A stretch of DNA of 56,055 nucleotides from Porphyra umbilicalis. Lineage: Eukaryota > Rhodophyta > Bangiophyceae > Bangiales > Bangiaceae. The notes beneath the pieces are model-generated. The model was not told the origin of the DNA. It was given only the letters and a program-made list of their open reading frames with translations, and ran no database searches. This document shows positions 19,603 through 30,292 of this stretch, one piece after another; position 1 is the stretch's first letter; every line of letters begins with the position of its first letter. The translations under genes and the position numbers were made by a program. The stretch covers positions 1 through 56,055 of the forward strand of contig KV919173.1 in assembly GCA_002049455.2 (NCBI GenBank), read 5' to 3'.

Positions 19603-19983
19603 TAGGGTTGCACACGACGCCCCTATTTCGGGGGCGTCCGGGGCGCGCGACGGATATGACGCCTTACTGACGCCCCATTAGGCAGCCAAAACGCCCTCAC
19701 GACGCCCCAAGTAGCACCCTCAATATTCGCCATATGATTCAAGTAGCACCCATATCGCGCTCTCATATATCATTTTTGTGTCCAGACTGGGTGCCTCCCC
19801 CAACCAAGGTGCACAGCCGCCACCTGCTGAATCATGTGGACCCCCCTGAAAACTTCCTCTTCGCGACGCCTTGTTGACGCCCTTTTGAGTTGGGGCGTTA
19901 GGGGCGCACGACGCCCAAGTGACGCCCTGATGACGCCCGTAACGACGCCCTTAACGACGCCCCGGGCGTTCTGAGCAACCCTA
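19603..19983. mobile_element. hAT-type MITE, complete, 381 bp
   Basis: Ends are TAGGGTTGCAC on the left and the inverted GCAACCCTA on the right. Both sides are flanked by CTTGGGAC, at 19595-19602 and 19984-19991: an exact 8-bp target-site duplication. An 8-bp duplication with TAGGG-type termini is characteristic of the hAT superfamily. The interior is noncoding and packed with GACGCCC/GGGCGTC motifs near both ends, typical of hAT subterminal binding repeats. The right half recurs at 555-738. Confidence 0.92.
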
Positions 19984-19991
19984 CTTGGGAC

Positions 19992-22630
19992 CGACCCCAT
20001 TTCCGGTCGGGAATGGGGTCGGTCCGGCACAGGCCCCATTTCTGAAACCAACATATGCGTTGTACTTACGTCATTTGATTCGGTTAAAACGAAGCCTAAA
20101 TGGGGTCGCAGACGTTGATGCGGGAGGCCCACGCACCATGCACGTAGGATAATCGGATACTGAGACGAATTCCTGTCCAGTCGTTACAACTCGAAAATTG
20201 TAAGGACTGGCTACCACGGCTTCCTCAGGACGGCTCTCAGCCATTCTTGTAACGATTGGATATGCGTGCTCCACGTGCATTCACTCTGATCCACACAGTT
20301 ATCCGCGTCCCACCACACATTGAAATATTTAAGCCATTCCCAAGCTGGCTCCGATTTCAACCCCTCTTCAGTGCATGTGTAGCGCATGTCCTTGATTATC
20401 TGCGAGATTTTCATATGGGATTTTATGACTTCCGCCCTTGGTACCTAAAGGCATCAGTACGAACCCCAGATGAGTTCTAAGGAACTCATACTCTCTGGCG
20501 ATTCAGGCCCCAGAGCATCGCGCCCTCAGGGTGCCCCCCCCAGCGGTGTGCGGCCGAACAGCCTCGTCAATAAAACACTTCTCCCGGCCTCGTCCCATTT
20601 CTATGCTCACCCACATCCCTTTCCCACCGACGGCGCAATTCCAAGGACACTCGTGATGTGTCTGTGCTTGTTGAAAACGCCGCGATTAAACCCCGGCGTT
20701 GCGCACGCTACCTTGCATCGAAGGTTTTGACACTGTGCATCTCTTTTCTGTTTACTGCGCGCACGTTCGTGTATCCAGTTTGCACCACCCCACCACGAGA
20801 AAAGTGAACATTCTATGGTGTACGATCAACAGGTACCAACGCAGAAATCGCGCCGTGCCGCCAGTCCGCGCTTCATCATGCCCCCAGTCCACGCTTGTCT
20901 GCGAGGCCGCCGTGTTCGGAACAGTCATAGTTAAGACAATCCGTAGCATTTAGGGTGACTGAACAATAGTTTATTCGTGGTCCAGAGGGCGCATGACAAA
21001 TACGTAATTCTAATACTTTCTTGGTTCTTTGGCGATGCTGCCATCGCCGCTGTCAGGGTGGGTGAAACGTTTCGCATGTCGGGCCGTGTGGCCATATTGT
21101 TGGTATATCGGTAAATTTGATCGGTAAGGGTCTCGGTATCCCGATCAATAGTCGGTATCGTCCATTTTCTTAATGATCGGTACAGGTCTGTAAGGTAATA
21201 ATATTCGTATTTAATCCTGGGAGAGCTCGACCGACGCCACGCACCGGGCGAGGTACTCACAGGTCCCAGTAGTCGCCGACCAGATAGACCAGCAAAACAG
21301 CCACGACGCAATATTGATCGCACAAGACACCCGCGTCTAGTATGCAGGCCCTCCTGCTTCAGTCCAGCTCGCCTCCTCTGCCCAAGCAAGCGTGTCCTCT
21401 GCACTGTCAAAAGATGCCTGGGTATCCCCAAGAGGTAGTGTTGCGGCTGCGGAACTTCCGCGCTACCAAGTTTCCTTTGCGTCATAATGTTGGTAGCAGA
21501 GTGGGCGAGCGGTATGTTGTCGATGTATGTGCCTTGATGTGTGGGGAATGTATGGCGCGCTGTGGTACGCAGGAGTATTATTGGTGGGGAGGCGAAGGGA
21601 TGGATCCGAGCTTGCCCAGGTCAGACACAGTCGAGGCCGTGGTGCTACTTGGGTGGAGTGCAGAGGCGGGAGGTTGGTATGGTCGGGGTCATGCGGTGGT
21701 CGTTGCACTGTGTGGATGAGGGTGCGGACTCGAGTGTGGCTCTAACCACATATGCCACAAAATCGGAAAACTTATGAAACGTGAGACTACCGAGATATCG
21801 GTACAAAATCGATAAATCAGTATTCCGATTGGGAAAGAGCATTCATCGCAATGTTCGGTAAATGCCAACCTTAGTGGCCACGCCCTGACGGTCCAGAAAC
21901 ACAGAGCGACGGAACAGCTACGCATCGCGCGTCTGAGATGAGAACGTCCGCGAGATGCCATTGGCAACACGCCAGGTCTGACGTCATACTGTCATGTGAA
22001 CTTTCATCCACCTCATCCAGCCTGATACTGTGCATTCTATTCCGCGTATTTTGCAACGACTTCGGCAAATGAAGTATTATACCTTTGCGACATTAGGAAT
22101 GTAACCCCCGCATCCTCATCTAAGAAAGACAGACGTTTCTAACTAAACTCCTAACGCATCAGCCGATGAAAGACGGTATGAAAAAAAAAGAAGACAACAG
22201 TGACCAACTCCGTAAGAGAGGCTCACAAATAAGAGCGCTACTGTTCCATGTTCTCCACAACCCAGCTTAGTACCAGTCGCCAAAAATTGGAACGTGATCG
22301 GCCGGTAGGAAGAGCATGAGAAGAAAAGTTGCGAGCCCACTCACTGGCAGAGAGTTACTGTGCAAGTGTGCGAAAGATTTTCTCCATTTGCAGGCTCCAG
22401 TGAGGTGCCCAGAGCCCCTATTTCGAATTGTGAAATAATTCGCCGGATAGTGAAGTGGCCCCCACCCTTCTCTCTCGGCCGAATTCAAATGCTGAATAAC
22501 GCTACGTGCATGAAACATGGGCCATGCGGGAGCGTTCCGGCCCCATTTCCTTAATATTGAGACACGCTTGCGCCACGTTGCGCCACGTTTCGCAAATATG
22601 ACTTGGGGCCGACGTTGCAGGGTTTGCTCT
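19992..22630. other. Long gene-poor stretch
   Basis: Balanced to AT-rich sequence with only short frames. Around 21095-21195 the motif ATCGGTA/TCGGTAT recurs five or more times, and related motifs reappear near 21785-21830. This is probably an old repeat. No RNA gene or coding gene is supported. Confidence 0.45.
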
Positions 22631-22632
22631 TA

Positions 22633-22761
22633 TTGTGCTTCTCACAAAAACTGGACCTCGGTGCATCAGCTTCCTTTGCAAAATTACTGTTTCATTGGCT
22701 CAGGGGGCGGTTCATGATGCTGAAGCGGATGTTGCGGATCCAGTTTTTGTGAGAAGCACAA
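22633..22761. mobile_element. Short TA-flanked foldback MITE, 129 bp
   Basis: The ends are inverted repeats of about 23 bases, TTGTGCTTCTCACAAAAACT on the left and its complement on the right. TA lies directly outside on both sides (22631-22632 and 22762-22763). TA flanks fit the Tc1/mariner superfamily. No coding capacity. Confidence 0.7.
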
Positions 22762-22763
22762 TA

Positions 22764-23698
22764 AAGGCATGCTTACGATCCTTTCCACCCGAGGATGACG
22801 CAGGCACGAAGTCCCACGCTATTGAATTGGTCGAAACGCGCGCCCCTCCAAAGACGCATCACAATTATGATGAAAGCTGCCTTGCATGAGCCCGCCATTT
22901 CCCTTGGTCGAACTCAGGTTTACGTGGCGCGCTGAGACGTCTTCTTGGTCCGTCATAATTTCTCTGAACCCCATCTTAACCCCACCCTGGCTCCCATACG
23001 GAAGGATGCGGGTGCAATCCGATGGGAGATGTGGTTCGCCAATCAGGTTCAATCCCCTCCCATCTTAACCCCACCTTCTCCACGGCCCCGGTTTCAGTGC
23101 GGAGGTGAATGAGATGCACGGGCCAGGCGCCGGCACCTCGCGGACGGCAGCAAGGAACTACGTGGCGACAGCCTATGGGGCCAATCAGATCATCCATAGC
23201 CTGGAACACCGAGCAGGAAGCCCCCTGCTCAACTCGCACCACAGGTGCGCGCCTTGCACGCGCTTCGCAGTCCAACAGATGGTCGACGTAAAGCGTCTAG
23301 CCATACTCCATCAGCAAAGGAAGTAATACCACCTTAAGAGCCTTGCATGGAAGAACCTAGAAAAGCTGTGGAACTCTGAGACAAGTATCAATGTAGTCGG
23401 CTGTCATGATGTGGGAAGCAGAATCATTGCTGTGTGTGAGACTCGCACGGGAGACTTGACCCAGTGCTGTTGAGAAAAGCAGAGAACCTGTGTTCGTGAA
23501 CGAACCTCCTCTTTGTAGGACGGCTCGCGGGAGGGGAAGACGACGCCTTTCCTTCATGGTAGCACCAGGTTGTCAGGCCGCTGCAATACCGAGAGCCTGC
23601 CCTGCTGCTGCCTCCATCTCCCACCTGTTGTGCTCCCGCCTGGTGTGCTCACTGTCCCCTTCGCGGCGGCGGTCACCTGCAATCACCCAGTCACCGAG
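22764..23698. other. Intergenic before the LRR-like gene
   Basis: No gene seen. CCCATCTTAACCCCACC occurs twice, near 22972 and 23060. The last 150 bases presumably contain the promoter or 5' UTR of the following gene. An in-frame upstream start at 23570 exists but adds a Cys-rich stretch without homologous appearance. Confidence 0.4.
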
Positions 23699-24868
23699 AT
23701 GGAGGGACCGCCGGTGGTGACGAGCTTGGTCGTCAAGAAGGTGGCTCCAGAGGATGCCCAATTTGGGTACCGCCCCATGTCCGTCCGTTTGGCGGCAGCT
23801 ACCCTTCAGGACTTGACGGTCAATGACATCGGATCATGGCCCGAGGGGGCACTTGCGGCCTTCTTCTCAACGCGCTCGACGTTCCCGGCGCTCCGGGTTT
23901 TGGAACTGGGTTCGACGTACTTCGGGAAAGCCGTCAAAGATGCCGCTGTCGGCGCGGCGATTGCGGCGTCGTGCCCGCTCCTGAAGACGCTGCGCGTGGG
24001 GACCAAGATAGATGCGGGGTTTGGCTCGGCTCTGTCCGTAGCCTCTGACGCATTGCCGGAGCTCATCTCTGTGACCTGCTCTCTGCAGGGCGTGGATGAC
24101 CTAGTGGAGCTGGCGTCGTTGCTTCGCGGCCGCTCCCTCGACGCCATCGAGCTGCATGGGTGGATCCCACATGTAAGCATGGGCTTTCCTGGCATCAACG
24201 GCACCGAAGGAGGGCTGTGCGTAGACGCCATTCTGGGGTGTGAGCGTCTACCTGCCAAGCTCGTGTTGGAAACTACCGCCCCTTGTGTCGAGGACTGCTT
24301 GCGGCTGCTCGAGGACGCGCGGGCTGCGACGGACGTGCGGCGTCTATGGCTTCCGGCTCTCTTCGATATAGCCGCCGTCCTGCACGAGATGCCACTGCTA
24401 CCGGCGCTCTCGGAGTTGCACCTCACCATGGGTATGGGGCCCATCGACATGAGTGTTCCTTTTAATCGCCTACACGGGCTCATCCCCGTGTATCGGCACT
24501 CGCTCAACACATGGGTGGTCCCTCCGGTATTGACCACCCTGTCGCTGACCGTGGGCAGCCCCATCTCTGCAGGGGAGCAGCCGTTGGTGCCTCCGCCGAT
24601 GGTGGCGGGTGTACTGGGTGCAGTGGCCGCTTCCCCGGCGATGACGACACTGGCGGACGTGCGGTTGTGGCCGTGGGGGGTGGACGCGGGGCTCGAGGCG
24701 GCAGTGGCAGCGCTTGGCAACGCCCCGGCGCTGCGCTCTCTGCGGATCGGTGGGCTGCCGCCAGTGACGTTGATGCTCGAGTCGGGCCGTATCGACCGCA
24801 TCCGTGAGTCTCTGCCTCAGGTGGAGGTCGTCGTGGTCTCTGCGCTGCAGGAGGCGTACGGCATGTAA
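23699..24868 (+). CDS. Leucine-rich-repeat-like protein, 389 aa
   Basis: From ATG 23699 (MEGPPVVTSLVVKK) to TAA 24866-24868, uninterrupted and with balanced protein composition. Repeating segments follow an irregular LRR pattern: LRVLELGSTYFG, LKTLRVGTKID, LISVTCSLQGVDDL, LDAIELHGW, LSELHLTMGMG, LTTLSLTVGSP, LADVRLWPWG and LRSLRIGGLPP. These are spaced by 20-45 residues and separated by helices such as AAIAASCPL and VAALGNAPA, as in RNI-like or F-box-associated LRR proteins. No F-box, kinase domain, signal peptide or membrane segment is seen, so an intracellular scaffold or adaptor role is inferred. An in-frame GTG at 23570 would extend it by 43 residues; the ATG is preferred because its context is better and it begins the protein-like part. 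No intron required. Confidence 0.8.
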   Translation: MEGPPVVTSLVVKKVAPEDAQFGYRPMSVRLAAATLQDLTVNDIGSWPEGALAAFFSTRSTFPALRVLELGSTYFGKAVKDAAVGAAIAASCPLLKTLRVGTKIDAGFGSALSVASDALPELISVTCSLQGVDDLVELASLLRGRSLDAIELHGWIPHVSMGFPGINGTEGGLCVDAILGCERLPAKLVLETTAPCVEDCLRLLEDARAATDVRRLWLPALFDIAAVLHEMPLLPALSELHLTMGMGPIDMSVPFNRLHGLIPVYRHSLNTWVVPPVLTTLSLTVGSPISAGEQPLVPPPMVAGVLGAVAASPAMTTLADVRLWPWGVDAGLEAAVAALGNAPALRSLRIGGLPPVTLMLESGRIDRIRESLPQVEVVVVSALQEAYGM

Positions 24869-25080
24869 GGGGCGGGGAGGGAGGGGCGGTAGAGAGCGCA
24901 GTTGCTGGGCCGGAGAAGAGCGTAGGCTGCCGTAGTATGAATACCGACTGCTTGAGTCGACGCTGCAGCGTTGCTGCGCGCCCGCCGGTTGTCGGAGGGC
25001 GCGCCGCGCTGGGGCGACCTTGTCAATCTTGCAGGGGTCCCCGTAGAGTAGAATGAAAATCAAGAAACATTGTCCTTGTA

Positions 25081-25216
25081 CAGTGCATTCTCGTTATCAG
25101 AGAATCGTTTACAAGAGAATATAGGTTATGAGTCTTCCATTCCAGTCCGTGTACATGTAGGCCACTGTTATTCATATTGAGCTGAATCAGCTGTCTCTTT
25201 TCTCGAGAACGCACTG
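25081..25216. mobile_element. Pogo/Tigger-like MITE, copy 1 (136 bp)
   Basis: The left end is CAGTGCATTCTCGTTATCAG and the right end the inverted CTCGAGAACGCACTG. Both sides are flanked by TA (25079-25080 and 25217-25218). CAGTG...CTCGTTAT ends and TA duplication are typical of pogo/Tigger/Fot elements in the Tc1/mariner superfamily. The interior (TTCCATTCCAGTCCGTGT) matches the copy at 29805-29935. Confidence 0.85.
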
Positions 25217-25218
25217 TA

Positions 25219-26494
25219 TTGATTCCTCACTCGTTTTACCCCAGCGCAACCCACGGCTCCGCAACCCGCGACAGTACCTGCCGCGACCACATTCTGTTGC
25301 CGGACATGCCCAGCAACGCAACCCCTCCCCCCCCTTCTCTCTTCTGCCACGGCGTCCGGGGGGGTGCACCCTTCTGCCGGGAGAGGGGGTGGCGGCCACC
25401 AATGGAGTGAATGGGGGCGGGGAGCGGGCGGGGAAACACAGGTGGCGGGTGGCGGGGGGCGCGAGCTTGGAGGAGCGTCTCTGCAAGCGGGAATTTAGAG
25501 GGGCGTGGGAGGGGCAGACGCAGGGGACGCAGCGGGGGCGCGCGCCAGACGGGCGGGGGCGTGACGCGCGGGTCGAAGGATCGGACGGATCTCGCTCTGG
25601 CGCCCTCGTCGGACGCCTCGTTGCGCCAGAGCGGGCGGGCCTGCCAGCGGCTGGCGACGAGCCCTACGGGCAGCAATGGCGGCGACCGACGCGGCGACGC
25701 CTATACGCTGGAGCCATTGGCGCACGCGTGCACGGGGCATGCCCCCGTATCGTGGGGGCAAACTCACTGGCGTTGCGCTTCTCGTCAGCGTCTTTCTCCC
25801 ACGGGTCCACGGGGTGTCTTTGTAGTCGTGCATTTTCAATGTTGCCGGGGCACCCACGGCGGCCGAACCCGCCGGCGGCCACCCCGTGGGCAGGCGACGT
25901 TTGCCGCCGACGTCGGCTGCTTGCAGCGACGGGCGGAAAGGAGCGGCCGAAGCACCACGCGTCGGCCGCGCGCCCCACGTGGCGCGGCCGTCGGGGCGGC
26001 ACACGCCACGGCACGGACCGGCAGGCGGGGGCATGGCGGCCACCTCGCCCGCCAGAGTCGGTTTCGAGGGGCATATGACCATTCCCAGGCAGTCCGACGA
26101 TTGCCTCACAATGGCGAGAAAAAAAAAAAAGAAGACGTACCCCCTGGTGGCCGCGTGGCCCTATTGCCCCTCTCCCCCCTCAAACGGTGTGCAGCTCGGT
26201 TTTGCGCACGCTTTCCAACCCCGCCTCACAGCCAACAGCCGAGTAAAACGCGAGCGTGTCGAGCATCCGGTGCATGTCGCCGCCGGCAGGATGGGCGGGC
26301 AACGGGATGGAGAATGGGGGTGCCAGCACGACGACCCGAGCCGGCGTTGTCGACCGCACCGTCCCCTACCGACGCGACGCATCCGCGTCCGCCGCGTGCC
26401 ACCCCACCGACAGCAGCGGCACCGCGGTGCCCGTCACCAGCCCCCCGCCGAGCGCCGCCGCGTGCGCGACCGCCGGCACCCGCCGTGGGGGGGC
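25219..26494. other. GC-rich block without an assignable gene
   Basis: Several overlapping frames are open on both strands (for example plus 25389-26078, starting MAATNGVNGGGERAG, and minus 26109-25495). Their products are Arg/Gly/Ala-rich, with no recognisable domain. An A-run of 12 lies at 26119-26130. The minus-strand 3' end of the helicase remnant may extend into the last part. Confidence 0.3.
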
Positions 26495-28480
26495 TCACCA
26501 CGCGTCGGCATCTGCGGCCGGGTCGTCCAGCGCCACGCGCCGCACGGCGGCGGGCGCGCCGGCGACGAGTTCCCCGGCAAACGGCGTCGGGAGGTCGGCC
26601 TTGTACGTGATGGTCAGGCGCCGCTTGGCGCGCGACATGCCGACGTACGCCAGCCGGCAGGCCGCCTCCACCGACGGCCCGAGCCACATCCCACGCATCG
26701 TCCTCGTCGCCCCGGTCGTCCGCGTGGGGGTCCTCCGCCTCCTCCCGCCCGCCGTCGGGGACGAGCCAGCGCAGGGGGGCGAGCGCCGTCCGCAGGCGGT
26801 GCAGGCAGCCCGCGGCCGGGGTGTCGGTCGCCGTGGCCGCGGTAGCCGCGGCGGCCGTCGCGGCCGTGGCGGCCATGCCAGCGTCGACCGCCGGGGGCGG
26901 CGGCAAGAGCCCCGCCGCCGACGGCGCCCGCGTCGACGAGGGTGGAGGCGGTGGTGGGGGTGCCGTGCCGGCGGTACCCGCACGGGCGCCCCCGCGAGGC
27001 GGCGGCGGCGGCGCCCGCGGGCGCTTGGCCGCCGGCGGTGCGACGCCCGCGGGCCGCCCAGAGGTGGGGAGGGGGTGTTTGCCGCCCACCCGCCCCGCCG
27101 CCCGCCCGCCGCCATGTGGCGGCGCCCGACCCGCCGCCCGCCCCCCCGCCGCCGCCACCGCCGGCCGCCCCGCGGCGGCGGCAGAAAACGCCGCAATCAC
27201 AGCCGGGTCGGTTAAGCCGTGCGGGTCGACGCGCCCCCCCCCGCCGCCACCCCCGCCGCCGCCAGTCACCGTCGGCGGCGGCGGCGGGCTGCCCGCGGCC
27301 GCCGCCGCCCGGGGCCCGCCCCCAAATGCGGCGACGACGGCGGGGTCGGAGAGGCCGTGCGGGTCCGCCACCGCCGCCACCGATGATGGGGTGGGGGGGG
27401 GGGGGGAACGGATCTTGCGGGCTCCCCCGTGACCGGGGGCTGGTGGCAGGCCTGCCGACCGACGGCGGCGGGGAGGACGCGTCCCGGACAAAAGCCGCCA
27501 CAACGGTGGGGTCGGATAGGCCGTACGGGTCGGCGTCGGCGGGGGCAGGGAGGGCGACGGCAGCCGGCGGGGCGGCCGATGGAGTGGCCGGAGGCGTCCC
27601 CGCGGCGGCGGCGTCGCGGCCCGTCGAGGCCACCGCCGTCGCGCCCACACCGCCCGCCTCCGCCGCCGCCCGCCCGCTTCCCGCCACCGCAGCCGCGCCG
27701 TCTATAGCGGCGGCCATGACCGCCAGAGCGGCGACCACCGGCGGCCCCGTGGCCACCTGCCGTGCCGCCCCCAGCACGGCAGCGTCCGCCCCCGCCGCCG
27801 CCGGCAGGTCGACGCCAAACAGCCGCGCGGCGTCGCCCAGCAGGCGGCCGACGGGGGCGGCCGTTGCGGCGGCCGCCGCCACGCCCGCCGCCCGCAACGC
27901 AGCCACCACCCCGAGGAAGTGCCGCACTTCGGCCGCCGCCCGCGGCGGAAGCGCCGCGTCGTCGACCACCGCCGCCGCGGCCGCCCGCGCCGCCGCCCCG
28001 GGCCCGCCCCCGCCGCGGTCCTCCTCAGCGTCCATGGCCGCCGCCACCCCCGCCGTCAACGCGGCCCAGGCGGGCGCGAGCTCCCCCGCCGCCGCCGCCC
28101 ACGCGTCGTCGTCGTCCCCATTGACCGCCAGATGGGCGACGCAGGCGAGCGCGGCCGCCGCCGCGGGCGCGCCGTCGACGGCGGTGGCGAGGGCGGCGGC
28201 AGCCGTCGCCGTAAGGCCGGGGGGGGGAAGGGGTGTCCGCCGCCGTGGCCCGCGGTCCGCCGCGGCGCGCCGTGACGGGATGCCCTTGACGGTGAGGTCG
28301 CAGCCAATCTCCCGCAGCGCCTTGTGGCTCCGCGCGACGACCGCCACGTCGCTAAAGGTGAAGCGCTGACAGGGGGGCGCGCTGGGGGACGGGGGGTCCG
28401 CCGCCGCCGCCACCTCTGCCGCCGCCGACGACGCTGCCGCTGCCGCCCCGACCACCTGCGCAGTGCACCGCGTTGCTGGA
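26495..28480 (-). pseudogene. Truncated UvrD/Rep-type helicase remnant
   Basis: Minus strand. From about 28470 the translation reads FTFSDVAVVARSHKALREIGCDLTVKGIPSRRAA, resembling the UvrD C-domain segment (V-L-x-R-x-N, then I-P-Y/F). At the other end, about 26670-26600, EAACRLAYVGMSRAKRRLTITYKA is a clear SF1A motif VI, which contacts ATP. Between them lies about 560 residues of Ala-rich helical sequence (2B-like position) and low complexity, including three copies of a DPHGLSDPAVVAAF motif. Two frame changes are needed, one at the poly-G tract near 27393-27406 and one near 26690. Motifs I-IV, including Walker A, are absent upstream, where unrelated AT-rich DNA begins. The family unwinds DNA in repair and recombination; this copy cannot, lacking the ATP-binding half. 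It could be the 3' exons of a gene whose 5' part I failed to see. Confidence 0.6.
27184..27535 (-). repeat. Three copies of a DPxGLxDPxVxAAF coding motif
   Basis: Minus-strand translations give DPYGLSDPTVVAAF (27535-27491), DPHGLSDPAVVAAF (27366-27324) and DPHGLTDPAVIAAF (27230-27184). They are separated by Pro/Gly-rich spacers. Conservation of the 14-residue core against diverging spacers suggests it was under selection as a short linear motif within the helicase insert. Confidence 0.7.
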
Positions 28481-29352
28481 TCCACCACGAGCCCGCTTTT
28501 CCCCCAAATCGCTCGTAAACGCTTGTTGAAAACGGGCACCTCCTCGCATGCTGGGAGTGTTTGCTCGTTTCCCGTCCAAGAAAACTTGTTGAGCCCTGTT
28601 TGCGACAAGATTAGGCCGTCATTAAGACCATCGTGAAGTTCGCTAAGTCCTCTCAAATACGACGTGATGCACCAAACGGATGCTGTGCACAGTCAGGGTT
28701 GCGAGATTCAACCAAATATCTGGACAGGCGATGCATTCAAGGTAAATTCAAGTAAACGTTAACGTTGAATTCTATTGAATATTTACAAAGTGCCCCATTG
28801 GTAACTCCTGTGACACGTAGTCGCATGTTCAAGGTTGGACTGGCCCCAGGTGGACGCTTCCCACGTTCTCCCGCCAGTCATGCCGTGGATCGCGCTTTTC
28901 CACTGCCGCCGCCGAGAGCCTGACCTCGCAGACACCTCTGCCGCTCCTAAGTGTTGGCGGGGAACCCTGCCATCCGAGACCTGTGTGACGGGGCGCACTG
29001 GTCAGGACACGCCGCCCCTCGATGAGGCTTGGAGTGGCAAGGGGCATTAAAAATAAAAGCGCAGGCAGGCTTAGGACGACACGGAAACGGAGAGAAGAAA
29101 CAGCATATGGCCCCAGCGAAGTCAACGTGACGTTGCGCATTAAGATCATGGACCGTAGGAACAGGTAGACGGGGACACGACGCCACGGGGGCACGAGGGC
29201 GCGGCGGCGCGGGGGCGCGGGGGCGCTGGGGCGCTGGGAGGCGGGGGCTCCGCAGCTCGGGGGCGCGGAGGCGTTTAGGCGTGGTGTCGCATTGTTGTGA
29301 GAGTGTGGCTGTGGCAGCGGTGCGGTTGGTGGTTCACCGTCTGGACTGGCTT
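28481..29352. other. Intergenic, no gene seen
   Basis: AT-richer sequence abutting the truncated helicase, with only short frames. A G-rich run of GGGGGCGC-like units at about 29190-29270 is a small GC minisatellite. Confidence 0.4.
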
Positions 29353-29354
29353 AT

Positions 29355-29513
29355 TGCAGTCTCCCCAATTTTGGCCGATCCCGACAAGAACAACTGTGCA
29401 GAACAGATGCACGACAGCCATCCATCTGGCCGGATACGACCTCTCGACCAATCAGAAGTTGTGCGGACTGTAGGTTGTTCTTGTCCGGGTCGGCCAGAAT
29501 TGGGAAGACTGCA
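29355..29513. mobile_element. TA-flanked MITE with about 40-bp TIRs
   Basis: The left end is TTGCAGTCTCCCCAATTTTG and the right end ends AATTGGGAAGACTGCAA. The inverted arms match with about five differences over 40 bases and continue through GACAAGAACAAC. TA occurs directly outside on both sides (29353-29354 and 29514-29515). The short size and absence of coding fit a Tc1/mariner-type MITE. The termini differ from those of the pogo-like MITEs nearby. Confidence 0.8.
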
Positions 29514-29804
29514 ATACCTCTGTGAGCGAGAAGAAGACAGCCTACTGTAGCTGAGAACAACCAGACTATTTACTTCGGTTGCCTTCACTGGGGCGCCAGA
29601 ATGGCACCTCGTAAGCTAAGTCCGTCCTATGCTGACACGTGGACTCCGCGTGGATGTTGAATTCAACCTACCGTCATCCCAGACCGTTGCATTCAATATG
29701 AACGTTTGGTTGAATTTTGTTTGTTTGAATGCACCCCTCGATACCCTGTGCACAGTAGGGTTGTGCAGCACGGCTGGAGCGCAGGATTGCGAGTTCATAT
29801 GGTA

Positions 29805-29935
29805 CAGTGCGTTCTCGTTATAAGAGAATCGTTTACAAAAGAATAAGGGTCGCGAGTCTTCCATTCCAGTCCGTGTGGGCCACTTTTTCTTCATATTGAG
29901 CCGAATCAGCTGTCTCTTATAACGAGAACGCACTG
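29805..29935. mobile_element. Pogo/Tigger-like MITE, copy 2 (131 bp)
   Basis: The ends are CAGTGCGTTCTCGTTATAAG and its inverted form CTTATAACGAGAACGCACTG, a perfect match over 20 bases or more. The left flank is TA; the right flank is TG, so the duplication is mutated on one side. Interior blocks (TCCATTCCAGTCCGTGT, TCATATTGAGC, GAATCAGCTGTCTCTT) match copy 1 at 25081-25216. Confidence 0.85.
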
Positions 29936-30068
29936 TGCTCTGCTGCGAAATGGAGCATGCACGTTTGCGAGCGCAAACGTTTGCCGAGGTGGACCGATGT
30001 CAGGATGTCCGTCAGATCGCCTCTCACCTGGCTTCAGGGGACCGATACAGTCCTTATTCGAATATGTC

Positions 30069-30105
30069 CGGCTTGGTTATATCCACAGTGGATATAACCA
30101 AGCCG
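30069..30105. repeat. Perfect 37-bp palindrome
   Basis: An 18-base arm, CGGCTTGGTTATATCCAC, a single A, and the exact inverted arm. It can form a hairpin or cruciform. It could be a very short MITE, a pair of inverted ends left after excision, or a terminator-like structure. Confidence 0.9.
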
Positions 30106-30292
30106 AATAAATCGTGGAAAGTTGCATTGCTGAAGGACTGGATGCGATGGACTCGACGCCGTCAGCCGATGCACCCCTTGCACCAGCGCGCCTCGGTCCT
30201 GTTGTCGCCCTCATCATCGCACGCAACGCTTCTCGCATGCAACCATTGCCCGCAGCCACCGCATCCAACCATCGTCATCCACAACGAGCCGT

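Noticed and set aside
29616..29933. Minus-strand 105-codon frame as a gene
   Set aside because: It largely overlaps the pogo-like MITE and its start lies in the inverted repeat, so it is a chance frame in transposon DNA.
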